Below, one piece after another: positions 20,940-31,540 of a stretch of DNA of 64,000 nucleotides (its first letter is position 1; each line of letters opens with the position of its first letter). The stretch comes from Diploptera punctata (taxonomy: Eukaryota; Arthropoda; Insecta; Blattodea; Blaberidae): NCBI GenBank assembly GCA_030220185.1, contig JASPKZ010007541.1, positions 1,293,988-1,357,987 of the forward strand, written 5' to 3'. The position numbers and the translations under genes were made by a program. The notes below the pieces were generated by a model. It ran no database searches. It was not told the origin of the DNA and saw only the letters and a program-made list of their open reading frames with translations.

Positions 20940-21880
20940 TATTTATACATACACACATCATTCTGTTTTGTAGAATGCTATTTGAGGTAATGACGTATAA
21001 CTTATCGCTTAGGCCTATACTAACGACTGTATACATGTTTTATATATGCCTGTTTTTTTTTTAATTCAGGCGATGTGGCAAATGACACAATGTGACTTGC
21101 GTATTTTTTTGGTATAAATATATGTTATATAAATAATAAGTTATTAATGTTAAATTATATTTATTATTAAGTAATATTATTACCAGTCCTAGTACATCAT
21201 ATTGTTGAAAAATATTGAAAAGTATATTACACTTTCATGCTTAACGAATTAACTTTTATTTATATCTCAATGGATTCTAATGTTCGCAGATGAATATTGA
21301 ATATTGGTAATATAATATACAATTCCCTATAATTTATGTGTATTGTTTGTACACCTATATATTTTATGTAAATGTTTACATGGTATTAAATATCAAAAGC
21401 AACTTAATATTTTATCATAATTGCCAGTTAACTTGAGTGTCCTTGTGGATAGTAATACCTGGAAGTATAAACCTATAACTTTATTGGACTCACTCCATCA
21501 AGCTGAGATAAGACGTGCTGTAGACAGTGTAGTTGTTAGCACAGAGAAGGTTAAGTAAAATTTAAGGCCCAGATAGGTTGTTATGTGCATGTAATTCATA
21601 CTAACATCACTTAGCCAAACACATTCAAACACTATAATGGGTGCTCTTCCTGCTTTCCTTTTCGTTCCTCAACTGTTGTAAATGACTACGTAAATTGCAC
21701 AAATCACAACAGAGTAAGAATCCAGGATTTGAAATGACAATGAAATATTAGAAATAAGATTTCGTCTAATTTAAAATCTTAGCAATTCTAGTAGTAAAAC
21801 ATTTTTGTTATCCATTAACCATAGTTTATACTATGATTTTTATACAAGAATGACTATTGAACTGAGAATATATATATACA
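20940..21880. other. AT-rich interval, no gene seen
   Basis: A TAGGCCTA octamer at 21010 is the only pattern noted. No ORF with a recognisable motif. Confidence 0.4.
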
Positions 21881-21966
21881 TACACACACACACACGCACG
21901 CACACACACACTCAGGATGCTGCAAACAAAATAGACAACGGAAGTGAGGTAGTATATTAAGTTACG

Positions 21967-22970
21967 TTGACTATTTAACTCATGCCCCAAATGGGAGTCA
22001 ATGACTAATTAATTTAATACACAAGTGATCTTCTTGGTGATATAATATTAAAATATATATGTAGTCAATATGCCCATTTCACCAATTAATGTTTTAAAAT
22101 GGTCAACAAGTTTCTACAGCCAAGCTGTCATTCTCAAGACCAGATATTGACTCCAGTCAATATCTGGTCTTGAGAATGACAGCTTGGCTGTAGAAACTTG
22201 TTGACCATTTTAAAACATTAATTGGTGAAATGGGCATATTGACTACATATATATTTTAATGACTAATTACATTTAAATGATTTTTTATCTACAACCAATC
22301 ACAGTCGTGTTTCGCCTAGAATTTACCAACTAAAGTTTATCATAATAAAGAAAGTACCTCCTTTTTAACATTCTGAATAGGTCATAGCATTATTTTCCAG
22401 TGCCTGGCCCTCTAAGAAATAAGGCTACCAGATTGTATATATAGTGCATGCATGTCAGCAGAAACCGCATGCGATAGATAATATAAAAACATTTGTAACA
22501 ATTGATTATACCACAAAAAAAAACACTTTTTGAGCTTTCTTAAACGAATTGTTTTCCAGGAAATGACGTTGCAGAAAAATATAATTAACATATTTACATC
22601 ATAGGACATCAAATTAATTAATACCTATAACGTTGGTTATAAACTTAGGGTGCATTCTTACAATATTGTGATCCTTTGGCAATAAGTAATGTTATAATCT
22701 GGTTGCAGTGATGAACAAAGGAAGGAAATGAAGCGTACCAATCGTTTCTCATTTGTTTTCAAATATCGCCGTTTACATTACATATATAAATATTTAAAAA
22801 GAACTATAGTTAAATAATGATTTGTGAGTAAACAGCTTAATTTATTCGTTAAATAGTCCTAACAAATACCACTCTTGATTTCCAAATGTTCTAGATAAAT
22901 TCACTCCTCACTTCGTGAGTCGTGAATTTATCGATAATTTGAAATAACTGTTGGCTATTACTTATGATAA
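21967..22970 (-). repeat. Interspersed repeat E, copy 2, inside a mariner
   Basis: Minus-strand counterpart of 6190-6560, matching over several blocks from GAGTTAAATAG to AAACGGCG. Relative to copy 1 it has extra DNA at 22012-22257 (palindrome) and at about 22370-22645. The mariner sequence resumes at about 22970 with TAATTTTAATAAGGTACC. Confidence 0.65.
22000..22269. mobile_element. Insertion carrying a 106-bp perfect-arm palindrome, 12-bp TSD
   Basis: AATGACTAATTA at 22000-22011 is repeated at 22258-22269 and is single in the undisturbed homologous copy near 6470. The insert contains 22047-22152 and its exact reverse complement 22155-22260, with a 2-nt CC centre. The arms hold TTGAGAATG, then an ACAGC/GCTGT stem with TTGG loop and GAAAC, bracketed by GGTC and GACC. 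Only about 35 bp at its left side are unpaired. No protein is encoded. Confidence 0.85.
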
Positions 22971-23430
22971 TTTTAATAAGGTACCAATATCCGGAAAATT
23001 ATGCGTTTTCGCACTAGGACTAGTTAAGGGGGGCCTCATGATCAGTGTTAGGTCGAGAAGTTTGAAGATTCATTATCTTGAAAACACCTCACAGGTATGG
23101 AACCTATGAGACGTGGCTTCGCAAACAGACTGTGGCTGCAACACGACGGAGCTCCAGCTCACTTCCATGCCAATATGAGGAGACATCTGGATACCACGTA
23201 TACAGGTCGAGGGAGACCAGTCCCATGGCCTCCGAGATCAGCTGATCTTAACCCTCTCGATTACGTTTTGTGGGGGCGACAGGAAACAGTCTCTCAGACT
23301 CCAGGAGGGTCACGTATGAAACTTAGAGCCCGAATGCACGCCGCTACAGAAAGAATTCAAATGAAGCCAAACATATTTGAACTAGTGACGAGTGGAGCAA
23401 TCACTGGACCGCCTACGTACAGTCTGCAAT
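22970..23430 (+). pseudogene. DD41D mariner transposase C-terminal remnant
   Basis: The 111-aa frame at 23097-23432 contains NRLWLQHDGAPAHFHANMRR, then GRPVPWPPRSADLNPLDYV and VLWGRQ. These are the second and third catalytic Asp regions of the transposase with the ~41-residue spacing. N-terminal domains and the first Asp are absent. A frameshift follows the LWGRQE region and the C-terminal RMHAATERIQ region is partly out of frame. It is not functional. Confidence 0.8.
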
Positions 23431-23496
23431 GAGAGGGGAGGTGAATAGTTTGAAAACTTGATTTGACTGTGACAGTATTGTCCAGTATAGAGTCTT

Positions 23497-24194
23497 GAAA
23501 CCCAACTATGGATGTGAAACCTGGATATTAAAAAAGGCAGATAGTAAACAAATAGAGGCTGCTGAAATGAAGATGTTGAGAGCAATAGCAGGATACCAAA
23601 GGACCAATAAAAAGAAAAACAAAGATATAAGAACAGAACTTAATATATTTAATCTCTCTGAAAAAATATAATATTATCAAAATGCTTACCTTCAAAAAAA
23701 AAAAGGTAAAGTGATCCCACAACAGGCCTCAGGAGGCCTTTGGGGTAGTAGGAGGTTAAGGCTCCCACTTTTTCTAGACAATCGGCACTTGATGTCAGCC
23801 GGGTTGTCAGCCCTGCGTGACGGCCGCCTTTACCCCAGAACAAGCGTCTGGTACTCATTTCCGTTAGAGGCTGAGTCGACCCCAGGGCCATAGTGCCGCC
23901 AGAGGGTTTGGGTCAGTTTAAAAATCCTGACCCCAACGGGACTTGAACCCTCGACCCTCCGGCTTGTAGCCCAGTGCCTTAACCACTACGCTATGGCGTG
24001 CCCCATGCTTACCTTCAGCCCGTATTAATATTGAATGAACAGCGCATACCAAGAAGAATGTATAATTATAAACCAAAAGGGAGCAGAATGTTGGGAAGAT
24101 CATTGAAGAGATGGAAGGACCAATTCGACCTATAATGAGATCGGAGCAGGTCATTGGGCCTAATCCTTGTTGCTGATGATGATGAAACCCCAAC
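23497..24194 (+). mobile_element. LINE B 3' end with TSD, interrupted by a SINE
   Basis: Flanked by GAAACCCAAC (23497) and GAAACCCCAAC (24184), an imperfect 10-11 bp TSD. The body reads YGCETWILKKADSKQIEAAE, then MLRAIAGYQRT and NIFNLSEKI before the SINE, and RIPRRMYNYKPKGSRMLGR after it. It ends with the trinucleotide tail GATGATGAT. The same family appears at 53090-53290 and 57557-57910. Both halves are in place, so the SINE came later. Confidence 0.8.
23682..24017 (-). mobile_element. SINE family B, full copy with 13-bp TSD
   Basis: ATGCTTACCTTCA at 23682-23694 and 24005-24017 is a perfect TSD. The SINE runs on the minus strand from about 24004. It has a tRNA-like head (A-box region TAGCGTAGTGGTTAAGGC, B-box region GGGTTCAAGTCCC), a body containing CTCTGGCGGCACTATGG and GCGTCTGGTACTCAT (rc), and a 3' end GGGATCACTTTACC followed by T/A-rich sequence. 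Sister copies: 24672-24960, 52204-52501, and diverged pieces at 45797-45870 and 62050-62236. Confidence 0.9.
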
Positions 24195-24299
24195 GTAACG
24201 AACGACAGGTACCTCATTAAAGAAAATTATCAACATATCTCAATATACTACCTCAACTCCATTGTCGGTGTTTTTTTGCAACCACTCTATATATATATA

Positions 24300-24645
24300 G
24301 TCCACCGCTGTGGTCTCGAGGTAGCGTGCTGCCTTGTCACGCAGCGGGCCCGGGTTCGATCCCGCGTCGGGGCAGTTTTTCTGGGTGAGGTTTTTATCGG
24401 GTTTTTCCTCACCTGTAAGACAAATGTCAGGAAAACGTTGAGCCCAAACGGTCCCCGAAATCATATGGCCATCCTCATCATCAACATCCTTATCATTAAT
24501 CATCATCCTCGTCATCCCTTCACATGTTTGGAAAGCAACGGGAAGCTACCACACCTACACAATTCCCTAGAAATGCTGTAAGCATGTCATGAAAGTGCAT
24601 TGAAGGACCTGCCTTCGGTGCAGAATTACTAATGGATGGATGGAT
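24300..24645 (+). mobile_element. SINE family C copy 2
   Basis: Starts directly after the mariner's right TIR. It has A-box region GGTCTCGAGGTAGCGTG, B box GGGTTCGATCC, core GGTTTTTATCGG and ACGGTCCCCGAAATCATATG, an ATC-rich internal array, and 3' end CAGAATTACTAATGGATGG running into TA repeats. Confidence 0.85.
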
Positions 24646-24671
24646 ATATAATATATATATATATATCATTG

Positions 24672-24960
24672 GGCCACGCCTATGCGTAGTGGTTAATGCA
24701 CTGAGTCTACAAGCCGGAGGGTCTAGGGGGGGGTTTTTCAGTCCCGTTGGGGTCAGGGATTTTTTAAAACTGACCCAAACCCTCTGGCGGCACTCTAACG
24801 AAAATTAGTACCAGACGCTTGTTCTGGGGTAAAGGCGGCCGTCACGCCAGGGCTGATAACCCGGCTGACAAAAGTGCCGATTGTCTAGAAAAAGTGGGAG
24901 CCTTAACCTCCTACTACCTAAAGGGCCTCCGGGCCTGTTGTGGGATCACTTTACTTTACT
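24672..24960 (+). mobile_element. SINE family B copy
   Basis: Plus orientation. The head has lost part of the B box (GGGGGGGTTTTTCAGTCCC). The body GGCGGCACTC, CAGACGCTTGTTCTGGGG and AGTGCCGATTGTCTAG matches the family. It ends GGGATCACTTTACTTTACT. Confidence 0.8.
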
Positions 24961-24964
24961 ATAT

Positions 24965-25465
24965 GTATATATAAATAGAATAAGTTAATTATTGATTTGA
25001 TTAAGCACATCCAATAAAACTAATCTACTGTATTTTCAAAATTGAGCTATCTAGAATTATAAAATAGCTTTGAAAATAAGTGAAGATAACTGTCAAAACT
25101 CCCTATATTCAGATAAATATGATTCGAATTGCGTAACATCTTACGTTAGATGGAAAAAATATATTTAAATATTTTGTGTTGTTAAATGTTACTAATATGT
25201 ATGACGGCTTTATATACAGCAAGGCACTCGTATCCCGTGAGTACCGGAACCATCTCTAGAACTAGGCACTATTTAATCTGTTTTTCCACTGCTCCAGAAT
25301 CTTATTTTACGATCCAGTGTTATTTTCTCTCATTGAGTTTATTTTGCACTCTTTAATAAATGCTTTGTTTTATGTTTGGTAACGAAAAATATCTTTCGTG
25401 ATAGTGAGACCCTTAGTTTCAGTAAGGAAAAATAATCTATAATATACCTCTTTATTTAATAGAAT
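24965..25465. other. AT-rich interval, no gene seen
   Basis: No named family. Nothing recognisable beyond short TA runs. Confidence 0.4.
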
Positions 25466-25474
25466 TTGAATGAA

Positions 25475-25860
25475 GAAATTTTCCCTCCAACGTTTCATAG
25501 GACGGCCCAGAGATCGTATAAGACTTGAAAGCATAATAATAGTCCCTTCAATATTGATTGCTGGCCAAAGGAAGGCAAGACCAGTGATGGGGCTATCATC
25601 TTATAGCCTCTGGTCAGGCTTTTCTGGAGAAGAAAAGAAAATAAAGGAAAGAAGAAATGGAAGAAAGGAAAGACTCCCTAGCCCTCGGATGCCCTAATAG
25701 CGTCGGGGTCGAAAAAAACAAGAGTTAACCAAGTTGGTTAGGTTAGTAAAAGTTAAAAGAGTGCAAAACACAAGTAAGTGGAAGAAATGTTTTGCTCAGC
25801 TTGGGCACCTTGTGGTCGCCATCTACATAGCCCCTAGATGAGGACCCCTGAGGGGCGTTT
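25475..25860 (+). repeat. Interspersed repeat I, copy 1
   Basis: About 370 bp with a sister at 48915-49292 (same strand, very similar). Shared blocks: ATTTTCCCTCCA, TGGCCAAAGGAAGGCAAGAC, GGCTTTTCTGGAGAAG, CCTCGGATGCCCTAATAGCG, GGCACCTTGTGGTCGCCATC and GAGGACCCCTGAGGGG. The last two blocks form a GC-rich end. Copy number and sharp ends suggest a SINE-like element, but no clear pol III boxes are visible. ORF 25470-25697 is not conserved between the copies. Confidence 0.7.
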
Positions 25861-25869
25861 TATATTTTT

Positions 25870-26725
25870 ACCTAATTTTCGTTGATATCCTTAAAAGAAT
25901 GGTGTAAACGCTTCTTTTACTTTTATCCGATTAGATTATATTTATTTTCTCTCTTTCATCAATAGTTATTATTATTTTATTATTTATTTCCTATAATTCC
26001 TAAATGAACACATAGTGAAGCAGTACAGTTCCTCCTGCGTAATCTGCTTCCACCAGCCATTTCACTTGTTTCCAGCTTTTCCCTCTCTCCTTTGCTTCCT
26101 CCTCCACTGATAGCTTCCAAGTTTTCCTAGGTCGTCGTCCCTTTCTTACTCCCTGCGGATTCTAATCTAGTGCAGTCTTCTCGATAGCTCCGTCTCAATG
26201 TGTGGCCTAATCCAGTTCCGCTTTCTTTGTACTATTTGGTGACATATTGGTGATTGGTGTTTTTTTTCTCCACAATTCTTTATTTGATATTATTTCCGGC
26301 CATCTTTTATTTAAAATACGCCTCAGACATCTGTTTACAACATTTTATTTGTTGCTTTCCGTAACTTCCATGTTTTCGCAACCGACGAGAACTGATTTTA
26401 CGTTTGGTGCTGAACAGTCTAATTTTTGTCTTCAAAGAGATTTTCTTATTTTTCCATATAGGGTATAACAGCGCAAAATACTCCATTTGCTAGACGAATT
26501 CGTCACTTTATAGGCAGAGTTTAAATTCTGCAAACCTCGAAGTAACAAATTTAAAATTACTTATTGTTTCTCCTGAATATAACTGTTTGTAACCTCGTGT
26601 TACCGATGCAGCCATCTTGAAAAATGCTACTCTGAATCAAATGATCGATATTCATATTTATTCCATTACTTCTAAAGATTGTCGTGAAAAGTATATTAAA
26701 TTATTTGCATTCATTCAGCTTCTTT
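25870..26725. other. AT-rich interval with weak LINE-like trace
   Basis: 26020-26230 on the minus strand has a TTTTCCTAGGTCGTCGTCCC block resembling the RT-tail end of LINEs (GRPR-type). It is too decayed for confidence. No gene is seen in the remainder. Confidence 0.3.
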
Positions 26726-26730
26726 TCTAT

Positions 26731-26829
26731 GGGTTATTTTATTATTATTATTATTTCTATTACTATTACTATTATTATTATTATTATTTCTATTACTATT
26801 ATTACTATTATTAATATTAATATTAATAC

Positions 26830-26874
<45 letters not shown>
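26731..26874 (+). repeat. (TTA/ATT)n microsatellite
   Basis: Imperfect trinucleotide array. The ORFs 26617-26814 and 26684-26965 consist mostly of poly-Tyr/Ile from this array. Confidence 0.9.
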
Positions 26875-26877
<3 letters not shown>

Positions 26878-27249
26878 TCCTTCACGGATTAGGTCTTTGC
26901 CTTCCGATTTCATATCTGTTCAGCCCAACGCTTTCTTGGTCTTCCTTATTGAGAACAGAAATTGAAAGAAGAATAACTGATGGAAGGAGAGTCATTGCTA
27001 TGTTTACCTCAGTGCTTTAGAATAGAAATATAGTACACAGAACGAAGAAAACTATATTTCAAATTCTGTTACAAAGCATTTTAAGTAAGAAGTATGTTGG
27101 TCAGATGAAAGCTGCTAACTTATCATATCAGTGGTTTAATTCCATTTATATTTCTTAGTTTACTTAAAACGTTATATTTTCATTGTAAAAATATTGAATT
27201 TCAATTATAAATTTATTTAAGGATTTTATAATCACCATAGTATCTTCAA

Positions 27250-27660
27250 TACTAAACGTCCGAAACTTGGACAGTAAGTAGAAAACAAGGCAACGAGCTG
27301 TTAGCAGTAGAAATGCATTTTTGGAGGCTATCGATAAGAATTTCAAGAAGGGATAAGATCCGAAACAGCACAATAAGGGAAATTATGCAAGTTGAAGAAA
27401 AACCATATTAGGAAAAACAGAAGAAAAACGTTTGAAATGGTATGGACACCTCATAAGAATGGAAGAAGAGAGAATATCAAAGATGATCTTTTATGGAAAG
27501 CTAATGGAAGAAGTGGAAGAGGTAGACCTAAAGAACGTTAGATGGATGGAGTTAGGAGAGGTATGGAAGCTAGAGATTTGAGGGAAGAAGATTCTCTAGA
27601 CAGGAACCTCTGGCGACAAATCACTTTGGGTTGAAGGAGAAACACTGTATTGTGGAATAT
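27250..27660 (+). mobile_element. LINE fragment (family with REIM and LRMEEER motifs)
   Basis: With several frameshifts the plus strand reads an ETWTVSRKQ block, then RISRRDKIRNSTIREIMQ, LKWYGHLIRMEEERIS-like and EARGLREEDSLDRNLWR-like residues, a LINE RT tail. It is followed by TTATTATTATTATC and has no intact frame. Confidence 0.6.
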
Positions 27661-27739
27661 TGCAAATAAAAATATGATTTTTATTATTATTATTATCGTT
27701 ATACAGAGCGTTTTCTTGTATGATAAGGTGTGGACCACT

Positions 27740-28700
27740 TTTCAAATACGTAAATGTTGAGTTTATACTAATCATACCGTGTCCTTATAACATTATATTG
27801 TTATTTATTGTAACATAAAAACTTGAATAACTGTGTAATACATCGTGTTCAGATCATATGGGTATTTAAAAAAATAAAAGAAATAGCTACCACTTATGAA
27901 CTAATACGAATCCGTAGATGAAACCGATTGCTAAAAAGATGTAAAAACTGAGAATTGTTTTGTACCTACGTGATCCATGTACCTCAACAGGTACAGATTT
28001 CTGAGAAAAAAAGGTTTTTCCTAAATAATTTAAGGGATTTGAGTTTCACACGGAGGAAATGGTATATTTTTACCTTTGGGTATTTTTTCATAAAAATTCA
28101 TAATACGCCCACTACAGTTGCTATTTGCTAATTTCCCTTGTGTACTCTCACTAAATGTTTAGTTCACTTTTTTAAATTTAATATGTGCACCAATCGCCAT
28201 TGGATCACCAAATACCAAAGGAAAGTTTTTCTATTTCATATCCCCTATGTTAGGCATCCTACTATTTGAAATTCCGACCTATATTCGCCCATCTTTATAA
28301 ATTAACGCTCTAATGAATTTCTGTAAAAAAAACCATCGCTAATTTTTGAGGGAAAATTGTACATTTGCGGACGAAAAGGAATATGACATTATTGTTTACA
28401 TTTACAATGTGATAACGTAATATATGTGAAATTACAGTGCTTCCATTTTTTTTTCCTGTAATTAAAAATATGGAATATTGTATGTTTGAAAATGACATAA
28501 AGGTTTTATAATGGCGTTTGTTCGTGAATTATATTGTTTTCACTTAAGAAATATGAATTATCAAATTAAGGAGATGTAGGGCCCTAATTTTAAAAAAAAA
28601 CCCGAGTACAGTAGTTTCTTTTCAAACATAGGACAATCTAAACATGCTTTACATATTGTATTGATTCCCGAAAATTACAAATAAAATCAATAACTAATTA
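27740..28700. other. AT-rich interval, no gene seen
   Basis: No named repeat. TAGGGCCCTA at about 28577, a 10-bp palindrome, is a variant of the TAGGCCTA motif. Confidence 0.4.
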
Positions 28701-28704
28701 ACTA

Positions 28705-29370
28705 ACTTACTAAGTGGGTACTATCGAACCCGTAGGTTCATGGCCGCGAGACATAAGATCTGCACACATTCGTATCCCGAACTTAACGTTTTTCTAATCA
28801 CCACCTGTATAATGTACTTCCCTCATATCATGAGGTGGGGGCATAATGATATTCTTCCCACCTCATTCGTGGTCTATCAACTGGGAGTTTTCCCCTGCTA
28901 GCTTTCCTTATAAGAAGGCTCCATGTCCCTCTTTAATTCCCAATTCGTGTCACATGGCCTGCTCATCGCAGTTTACGAGACTCAAATGTTCTTGATTTAG
29001 TCTGGTGGCCTATAAATTTACTTTGGTAGTTCTTATGTGAAGTTAGCCCTTCGCCATTAACCTGTATAGTAATCTCGCTTTGGTCCAAACATTTTGCTAA
29101 GAACTTTCTTCTCGTATACCTTATTCTTTTATCCTCCCTTAAAGTAAGAGTCCATATAATTTCGCATCCATATAATATAACTGGCAGAAAAACCGTTTTG
29201 AATATTTTCAGCTTAACGTTTTTTTTAAATGAGTTGGAACGACAAGAGTCTCTGTAATCCAGAATTGAGTACATGTTTAATTTCTTTGTGCATCTCATTC
29301 TTATTTGTATTTATTGTTCCTAGGTATTTGAATTCAGCTACTTCCTCAACATTTCCCTCAGCTGTCATTA
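28705..29370 (-). mobile_element. LINE A 3' half
   Basis: The minus frame 28963-29298 contains FLPVILYGCEIIWTLTLRED, matching the YGCETW block with one inserted residue, and an EITIQVNGEGLTSHKN segment. The 3' end is ACTAACTTACTAAGTGGGTAC. The frame is broken on both sides of this ORF. Confidence 0.75.
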
Positions 29371-29477
29371 AATATAATCACTATCCGAACTAATATTGAA
29401 CCTCATGAAATATGTATTAGATTTAGTCTCTACTGTAGGAGAGCTTTTAGTCAATGATGGAATTATCATTGTATCTA

Positions 29478-29680
29478 ATTAAGTCATTGGCATCATCATT
29501 CCCGAAGGTTTGTGGCTGCGAGAAGATATGTTTTCCGTATATAGGCCTACCTATCTTGAAGTAATGCTTTCCAATTATACTGTTTAATTTACATCCCTGA
29601 AATCATGAAACACATTATTTTCTCACGTTATTCTTGATCCATCTACTGGTCGATTTCCTTCTTATTTTCCTATAAGAAAT
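29478..29680 (-). mobile_element. LINE A 3' end with TAGGCCTA insertion
   Basis: Very diverged copy of the LINE A terminus: ATTAAGTCATTGGCATC, CGAAGGTTTGTGGC, then CCGTATATAGGCCTACCTAT where other copies have CCATACATCCCTAT. The six extra bases sit exactly at a TA. Confidence 0.7.
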
Positions 29681-29689
29681 ATTGAATTT

Positions 29690-30235
29690 CTAAAGCAACG
29701 AGTTTCTAATTGAATTTAATTGAAATAGTGAATATGAAAGTCTCATTGATTAAAAAAATGTAAAATATGTTTTTGCGCGATACTGTGTTTTGTCGTACTT
29801 ACCAGCAATGGCGACCATTATTGAAAGTTCAACTTCCTACATTTCGGCGTTGCCAACCTAAATAACTATACTGTAATATTAATTTACACCACCGTGCGGG
29901 AAGTAAAACCACTGCCCTCTATGTATACTATGTACAATGTATATACAGAAAATATCCAAAAGGTAGTGTTAATATACATTATACGAAACACATTACTGCA
30001 TTTTAAATGAACTGAACTTTCTTTGAAACAATATAAACAATATAAAACAATTGAGGCCATGTTATCAATAATTGTTCTCAAGGCCTCCTGTTGTTTCAAC
30101 TAATAAACATTGCCCACACTGTTAACGTTAGTCAATTGTTTATAATGAATGCAAATATTTCCCAACAAGATGTTATTATTTTACTATTATTTATTATTTT
30201 GAAACACCATCGCGCAAAAAAAAATGTACAACGCA
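29690..30235. other. AT-rich interval, no gene seen
   Basis: No recognisable family. Two short ORFs here have no motif. Confidence 0.4.
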
Positions 30236-30240
30236 CGTTT

Positions 30241-30332
30241 GTGAAGTGTTTTACAGAATCTCGGAAATTAAAAACCTCGCCATCGCTCGGTTTTAAACAT
30301 TTTTCCTCGATTCTGTAAAAACCACTTCCCAA
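30241..30332. repeat. Imperfect hairpin of ~90 nt
   Basis: GAAGTGTTTTACAGAATCTC pairs with GATTCTGTAAAAACCACTTC, and the inner part AAAAACCTCG pairs with CTCGGTTTTA around a CCATCG loop. No coding frame and no known RNA class. It may be a foldback relic or an RNA hairpin. Confidence 0.55.
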
Positions 30333-30339
30333 CCTCGTA

Positions 30340-30900
30340 CCGTAATATACAATTTGTTACACTCCGTATATTTTAAAACTAATAAACAATGCAAGGTAAT
30401 TAAAATCAGAAGTATACCTCGTTTCCCCTTAAACGAGCACTCATCCTACACTCTCTTTGTACACAATACAAATACAGTACATATAATTTACATAAAATGA
30501 TCTGCCGAAATGTTGCATACATTGAAAATAGATTAAATTAATTGTAACTTATATATGCCTATCCGTGTATCGCGCAAACAAATCACGAAAAGCACAATAA
30601 GTAGTATTGGAACAACTCTTTACTAACGCAAAATAAGAATATTCTATGAATTTCGAATTATGTAATATTGAAAATTTAATTGATATTAGGTTTCTGATTT
30701 TTTACACACGAGAAACTAACTGCCTCAACAATTTATTGTGCATACAAACAAAGAGCATAATTTGCACTGCGGTTTTCTTGTGAAGTATATTTTGTTTTCT
30801 TCATGTTTGTATTATTCTATAATGCCTCAAACAAACTTCAAAGAGCATAATTTTCATTGTGGTTTTCGTCTACAGTATTTTTTCTTAAGTTCGTAATGTA
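30340..30900. other. AT-rich interval, no gene seen
   Basis: A ~35-bp direct repeat (CAAAGAGCATAATTT, near 30750 and 30838, each followed by a GTGGTTTTCTT-like word) is the only structure noted. Confidence 0.4.
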
Positions 30901-30919
30901 CGATGTTTATATATAGGCC

Positions 30920-30924
<5 letters not shown>

Positions 30925-30980
<56 letters not shown>
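30925..30980 (+). repeat. (TA)n microsatellite
   Basis: It lies at the 3' tail of the minus-strand SINE family C copy that follows. It also abuts a TAGGCCTA octamer at 30914-30921. Confidence 0.9.
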
Positions 30981-30982
<2 letters not shown>

Positions 30983-31002
30983 TGTGGTGTGTGTATATAT
31001 AT

Positions 31003-31375
31003 ATCCATCCATAGTAATTCTGCCCGAGGGCAGGTCTTTCACTGCAATCATAGCATTTCCATGCTATGCTTTGCAGTTTTACTAGGGAATTGTAGGGGTG
31101 GTAGCTTTCCGTTGCTTTCCGCACCGGTGTAGGATGATGATTATGATAATGATTATGATAATGCTAAGGATGATGATGATGATGATGATGATGGCCATAT
31201 GATTTCGGGGACCGTTTGGGCCTTACAGTTTTCCTGACATTTGTCTTACAGGCGAGGAAAAACCCCGATAAAAACCTCATCCAGAAAAACTGTCCCGACC
31301 GGGGATCGAACCCGGGCCCGCTACGTGACAAGGCAGCGTGCTGCCTCGAGACCATAGTGGTGGACATATAACATA
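31003..31375 (-). mobile_element. SINE family C copy 3
   Basis: Minus orientation. The 3' end (ATCCATCCATAGTAATTCTG) is joined to a TA array. The head has A-box GAGGCAGCACGCTGCC (rc) and B-box GGGATCGAACCC (rc). The ATG array sits at 31140-31200. Confidence 0.85.
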
Positions 31376-31540
31376 TATTTAAGTAATACAGTCGAACGCA
31401 CAAAATACTAAAGAAACTGAAACGTTTGTAGTGAAATATTGTACATAAGTACAGGTCTAGTTATGCGAACATTGTTCATCAATTATCATACATCAAATTC
31501 CATCTAACAAAATAACATCTACTTTTATAAAATTCATATC

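Larger units (their letters stand above)
21913..24288 (+). mobile_element. DD41D-type mariner carrying nested insertions
   Basis: The left TIR (21913-21966) and right TIR (24195-24288) are inverted copies of the TIRs at 20197-20935: TGCTGCAAA, GTGAGGTAGTATATT against AATATACTACCTC. Between them lie a transposase remnant (22970-23505), repeat E with a palindrome (21967-22970), and LINE B with a SINE inside (23507-24183). Without insertions the host element would be only ~700 bp. Confidence 0.75.
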
